Translations under genes and position numbers: made by a program
The notes under the pieces: model-generated
Told to the model about the DNA's origin: nothing
Seen by the model: the letters and a program-made list of their open reading frames with translations, nothing else
The model's database searches: none
Assembly (NCBI GenBank): GCA_023262645.1
Contig: JALRAA010000035.1
Span: 1 to 9,305 of the forward strand
Origin: Burkholderiaceae bacterium
Lineage (GTDB): Bacteria; Pseudomonadota; Gammaproteobacteria; Burkholderiales; Burkholderiaceae_C
Direction: 5' to 3'
Length of the DNA stretch: 9,305 bases
In this document: piece after piece, positions 6,301-9,305 of the stretch
How positions within the stretch are numbered: the stretch's first letter is position 1
Layout of the letters: each line of letters begins with the position of its first letter

Positions 6301-6333
6301 AAACCCCTGGGGTGTCAAACCCCAGGGGTTTTT
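6301..6333 (+). terminator. Strong intrinsic terminator after HiPIP
   Basis: A perfect 12-bp inverted repeat (6302-6313 with 6319-6330; core AACCCCTGGGGT/ACCCCAGGGGTT) encloses the 5-nt loop GTCAA and ends in a run of five T (6329-6333). It lies 30 nt after the HiPIP stop. It separates HiPIP from dxs and implies that dxs has its own promoter. Confidence 0.93.
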
Positions 6334-6394
6334 CAATTCAGGTCGGCTCTAACACCGACTGTCGGGTGGTAAGCTCATCGGGGTAAACCCCTTA

Positions 6395-6423
6395 TTGTCA
6401 ACTTCAGTTGACACATCTAAGCT
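6395..6423 (+). promoter_or_regulatory. Candidate sigma-70 promoter of dxs
   Basis: TTGTCA (6395-6400, 5 of 6 matches to the -35 consensus) and TAAGCT (6418-6423, matching the conserved T1, A2 and T6 of the -10) are 17 bp apart. The predicted start near 6430 would leave a leader of about 45 nt before the dxs ATG. The strong terminator upstream makes a promoter in this gap necessary, which supports the call. The PpsR-like palindrome occupies the -35 and spacer. Confidence 0.45.
6396..6413. promoter_or_regulatory. PpsR/CrtJ-type operator upstream of dxs
   Basis: TGTCAACTTCAGTTGACA fits TGT-N12-ACA exactly, with 8-bp arms (TGTCAACT/AGTTGACA) around a 2-nt centre. Its outer arms TGTCAA and TTGACA are identical to those of the bchH/tspO operator. 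It overlaps the proposed -35 and spacer of the dxs promoter, a repressing position. No second site is seen at 8-bp spacing on either side. Confidence 0.8.
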
Positions 6424-6474
6424 AAAGCGGAACGTGCCGATTGCCGATTGGCAAAACCCGCAGGAGAAGGCCTC

Positions 6475-8373
6475 ATGACCCCATTGTTAGACAGTATCCA
6501 AACGCCTGCGGATGTGCGGCAACTGTCACCTCAGCAATTGCCTGCGCTGGCCAATGAATTGCGCAGCTTTTTGATCGAGACGGTTGGCAAAACCGGTGGC
6601 CATTTCAGCTCAAACTTGGGCACGGTCGAATTGACCGTGGCTTTGCACTATGTGTTCAACACACCGCACGACCGCTTGGTCTGGGATGTGGGTCACCAAA
6701 CCTATCCGCACAAAATTTTGACCGGTCGCCGTGACCGCATGGGCACGTTGCGCCAGTTGGGTGGTGTGGCAGGTTTTCCCAAACGCGATGAAAGCGAATA
6801 CGACGCTTTCGGCACTGCGCATTCCTCCACCAGTATTTCTGCTGCGCTGGGCATGGCCTTGGCAGCCAAACAAAAAGGCGAGCAACGCCACAGCGTGGCC
6901 ATCATCGGCGACGGTGCCATGACCGCTGGCATGGCGTTCGAAGCCATGAACAACGCAGGCGTGGCCGACTGCAATATGTTGGTCATCCTCAACGACAACG
7001 ACATGTCCATCAGCCCGCCAGTGGGCGCGCTCAACCGCTATTTGGCGCAATTGATGAGCGGGCGTTTTTATACCGCTGCCAAAGAAGTGGGTCGCCAAGT
7101 CTTGAAAAATGCCCCGCCCTTGTTTGAGCTTGCCAAACGCTTGGAACACCAGACCAAGGGCTTGATATTGCCCGCCACGTTGTTTGAAAAATTCGGCTTC
7201 AACTACATCGGTCCGATTGACGGTCACGATTTGGAAGCCCTGATCCCCACACTGCAAAACATCAAACAATTGAGCGGGCCGCAGTTTTTGCATGTGGTTA
7301 CCCGCAAAGGCCAAGGCTACAAACTCGCCGAGGCCGATCCGATCACTTACCACGGGCCAGGCAAATTTGATCCCAAGGTGGGCATCGTGCCACCCACCAC
7401 CGCGCCTAAACAAACCTTCAGCCAAGTGTTCGGTCGGTGGTTGTGCGACATGGCCGAACATGATCCGCGCTTGGTCGCCATCACACCCGCCATGCGCGAA
7501 GGCTCGGGCATGGTCGAGTTCCACCAGCGTTTTCCCGAGCGTTACCACGACGTGGGTATTGCCGAACAACACGCACTCACCTTCGCAGCGGGTCTGGCTT
7601 GCGAAGGGCTCAAACCCGTGGTGGCCATTTACTCCACGTTTTTGCAACGCGCTTATGACCAGTTGATCCATGACGTGGCGTTGCAAAAATTGCCCATGGT
7701 GCTGGCGCTAGACCGTGCTGGCATTGTGGGTGCCGATGGCCCTACGCATGCGGGTGTGTATGACATCCCGTTTTTGCGTTGCGTGCCGCAGGTGAGCATT
7801 GCTTGCCCCGCTGACGAAAACGAATGCCGACTGTTGCTGACCACTGCACATGCACAAGACCATACCGTGGCCGTTCGGTATCCCCGTGGGGCAGGTGCGG
7901 GCACAGCGCAAGCTGCAGGACTTCCTGCTTTGCCGTTTGGCAAAGGCGAAATTCGCAGGCAAGGTCAGTCGGTCGCGATATTGGCGTTTGGCACATTGCT
8001 TTACCCAGCCATTGAAGCGGCCAATGCCTTGAATGCCACCGTGGTCAACATGCGCTGGGCCAAACCGCTGGACACCGAGTTGGTGATGCAAATCGCAGCC
8101 AGCCACCAGGCGTTGGTGACCATTGAAGAGGGCGCTCTCATGGGCGGTGCCGGTTCTGCGGTGCTCGAGACGTTGCAAGACGCACAAATTTATTTGCCGG
8201 TACTGCGACTCGGGGTTCCAGATGTGTTTACCGACCACGGCGACCCCGCCAAAATATTGTCTGCACTGGGTTTGGATGCAGCAGGTATCGCGGCTTCTGT
8301 GCGTGGCCGCTTTAACCATGTACTCAGCGCGGATGACAAAACAAACTCTGGCAATCTCAAACTGGTTGGCTGA
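6475..8373 (+). CDS. dxs: 1-deoxy-D-xylulose-5-phosphate synthase
   Basis: DXS (632 aa) is a cytoplasmic thiamine-diphosphate enzyme that condenses pyruvate and glyceraldehyde 3-phosphate to 1-deoxy-D-xylulose 5-phosphate. This is the first and flux-controlling step of the MEP pathway to carotenoids, the bacteriochlorophyll tail and quinones. Visible motifs are GGHFSSNLGTVEL with H43, GTAHSSTS with H116, the ThDP-binding GDGAMT (GDG 145-147) through LNDNDMSISPPVGALN, and the interdomain HVVTRKGQGYKLAE. The pyrimidine domain follows with VGIAEQHALTFAAGLA (catalytic-type E364) and DRAGIVGADGPTHAGVYD (H425). A C-terminal transketolase domain ends with EEGALMGGAGSAVLE. The ATG at 6475 is chosen because AGGAG (6462-6466) lies 8 nt upstream; an in-frame TTG at 6448 would lie upstream of that site. 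Length and motifs are intact. The gene has its own promoter region carrying a PpsR-like operator, so it may be the photosynthesis-linked copy rather than the only dxs in the genome. Confidence 0.97.
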   Translation: MTPLLDSIQTPADVRQLSPQQLPALANELRSFLIETVGKTGGHFSSNLGTVELTVALHYVFNTPHDRLVWDVGHQTYPHKILTGRRDRMGTLRQLGGVAGFPKRDESEYDAFGTAHSSTSISAALGMALAAKQKGEQRHSVAIIGDGAMTAGMAFEAMNNAGVADCNMLVILNDNDMSISPPVGALNRYLAQLMSGRFYTAAKEVGRQVLKNAPPLFELAKRLEHQTKGLILPATLFEKFGFNYIGPIDGHDLEALIPTLQNIKQLSGPQFLHVVTRKGQGYKLAEADPITYHGPGKFDPKVGIVPPTTAPKQTFSQVFGRWLCDMAEHDPRLVAITPAMREGSGMVEFHQRFPERYHDVGIAEQHALTFAAGLACEGLKPVVAIYSTFLQRAYDQLIHDVALQKLPMVLALDRAGIVGADGPTHAGVYDIPFLRCVPQVSIACPADENECRLLLTTAHAQDHTVAVRYPRGAGAGTAQAAGLPALPFGKGEIRRQGQSVAILAFGTLLYPAIEAANALNATVVNMRWAKPLDTELVMQIAASHQALVTIEEGALMGGAGSAVLETLQDAQIYLPVLRLGVPDVFTDHGDPAKILSALGLDAAGIAASVRGRFNHVLSADDKTNSGNLKLVG

Positions 8374-8413
8374 TAAAATTTTCGGCTTAACTTAACTGGA
8401 TTGGAGTTCATTC

Positions 8414-9305
8414 ATGGATCGTCGTTCCGCACTCAAAAATGCAGGCATTGCAGGGGTGATTGGCGCTGGCATGGCACCGGCGGTGCATGCCCAAGAAGCC
8501 ATTCGCTGGCGTCTGGCTTCTAGCTTTCCCAAATCACTCGACACCATTTACGGCGCGGCTGAAACCTTCGCCAAAAAAGTGAGCGAATTAAGCGGTGGCA
8601 AATTCGTTATTTCTGTGCATGCGGCTGGCGAACTCATGCCTCCCTTTGGTGTGGTCGACGGTGTACAAAACGCCACCGTTGAAATGGCGCACACATCGCC
8701 TTATTACTTCTTCGGCAAAGACGAAACATTTGCATTGGGTTGCGCAGTGCCGTTTGGACTCAACAGCCGCCAAATGACTTCTTGGATGTTCCAGGGCAAT
8801 GGCTTGAAACTCATGCGCGAGTTCTACAAGCAATACAACATCGTCAACTTCCCGGGCGGCAACACAGGCGCACAAATGGGCGGCTGGTTTCGCAAGGAAG
8901 TCAAATCCGTCGCTGACATCAAAGGTTTGAAATTCCGCATCGGTGGTTTTGCAGGCAAAGTGATTGAGCGCATGGGCGGTGTGCCGCAAAACATTCCCGG
9001 CGGAGAAATCTACCAAGCACTTGAAAAAGGCACGATTGACGCTGCCGAATGGATCGGACCTTACGACGATCAAAAATTGGGCTTCAACAAGGTTGCGCCT
9101 TTTTATTACTACCCAGGTTGGTGGGAAGGTGGCCCAGAGCTCGACTTTTTCATCAATGAAAAAGCCTACAACGGTTTATCAGCCGTCAACAAATCCATCA
9201 TCGAATGCGCATCTGCATTTGCACATGTTGACTGCCAGGCCAAATACGACGCCAAGAACCCTGGTGCACTCATGCAACTGGTGGCGAGCAAAACCAAGGT
9301 GCTGC
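8414..9305 (+). CDS. TRAP transporter substrate-binding protein, TakP-like (cut by window edge)
   Basis: This is the first 297 codons of a periplasmic DctP-family solute receptor for a tripartite (TRAP) transporter. The N-terminus MDRRSALKNAGIAGVIGAG is a twin-arginine-type signal with cleavage after about VHA (residue 26). The body contains GLKFRIGGFAGKVIERMGG with the carboxylate-binding arginine R175, then GGEIYQALEKGTIDAAEWIGPYDD and YYYPGWWEGG. Q154, R175, E212 and W213 appear to correspond to the ligand and sodium-site residues of Rhodobacter TakP, which binds pyruvate and other 2-oxo monocarboxylates. This correspondence is from memory, not alignment. The start ATG has GGAG 7 nt upstream. 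The gene follows dxs by 40 nt without a terminator; a TAAAAT -10-like hexamer at 8374-8379 might give it a separate promoter. The dctQ/dctM membrane partners are not in the window. Roughly the last 60 residues are missing, judging from the family length. Confidence 0.9.
   Translation, partial: MDRRSALKNAGIAGVIGAGMAPAVHAQEAIRWRLASSFPKSLDTIYGAAETFAKKVSELSGGKFVISVHAAGELMPPFGVVDGVQNATVEMAHTSPYYFFGKDETFALGCAVPFGLNSRQMTSWMFQGNGLKLMREFYKQYNIVNFPGGNTGAQMGGWFRKEVKSVADIKGLKFRIGGFAGKVIERMGGVPQNIPGGEIYQALEKGTIDAAEWIGPYDDQKLGFNKVAPFYYYPGWWEGGPELDFFINEKAYNGLSAVNKSIIECASAFAHVDCQAKYDAKNPGALMQLVASKTKVL

Noticed and set aside
6342..6358. GTCGG...CCGAC inverted repeat after the HiPIP terminator
   Set aside because: A 5-bp stem with an 8-nt loop and no T-run is expected by chance at this base composition.
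6380..6391. GGGG-TAAA-CCCC mini-hairpin upstream of dxs
   Set aside because: A 4-bp stem is too short to call a terminator or riboswitch, and it lies just upstream of the proposed promoter.
6610..7686. 358-codon open frame antisense to dxs
   Set aside because: It mirrors the conserved DXS frame, lacks family motifs and has no plausible start region.

Overview
The window is a piece of a photosynthesis gene cluster from a purple (anoxygenic phototrophic) proteobacterium. A phototrophic Burkholderiales/Comamonadaceae-type betaproteobacterium (Rhodoferax, Limnohabitans or Rubrivivax relatives) is most likely. This rests on three complete or partial Mg-chelatase genes, a Tat-exported high-potential iron-sulfur protein (HiPIP) typical of phototrophs that use HiPIP as reaction-centre donor, a TspO homologue and a TRAP binding protein. 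The genus is inferred, not proven.

Left block, minus strand (1-5177): bchH, bchI and the start of bchD run in one direction and probably form a single bchHID operon for the three Mg-chelatase subunits, which insert Mg2+ into protoporphyrin IX at the first committed step of bacteriochlorophyll synthesis. bchI and bchD overlap by GTGA. bchH and bchI are separated by 70 nt that hold a 7-bp hairpin. bchD leaves the window at base 1.

Right block, plus strand (5293-9305): tspO (outer-membrane tryptophan-rich sensory protein) is divergent from bchH. It is followed by a HiPIP gene closed by a strong intrinsic terminator, then dxs (first enzyme of the MEP isoprenoid pathway), then a TakP-like TRAP substrate-binding protein that runs off the right edge.

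Regulation: two near-identical palindromes match the PpsR/CrtJ recognition pattern TGT-N12-ACA. One lies in the bchH/tspO divergent intergenic region (5217-5234), with a degenerate second site exactly 8 bp away. The other lies upstream of dxs (6396-6413), inside a plausible sigma-70 promoter. Both have the same outer arms, TGTCAA and TTGACA. This suggests that tetrapyrrole synthesis, TspO and isoprenoid precursor supply are co-repressed by the same aerobic/light-responsive regulator. I found no mobile element, CRISPR array, tRNA or rRNA. No wholly new system is evident; the regulatory architecture is the most interesting content.
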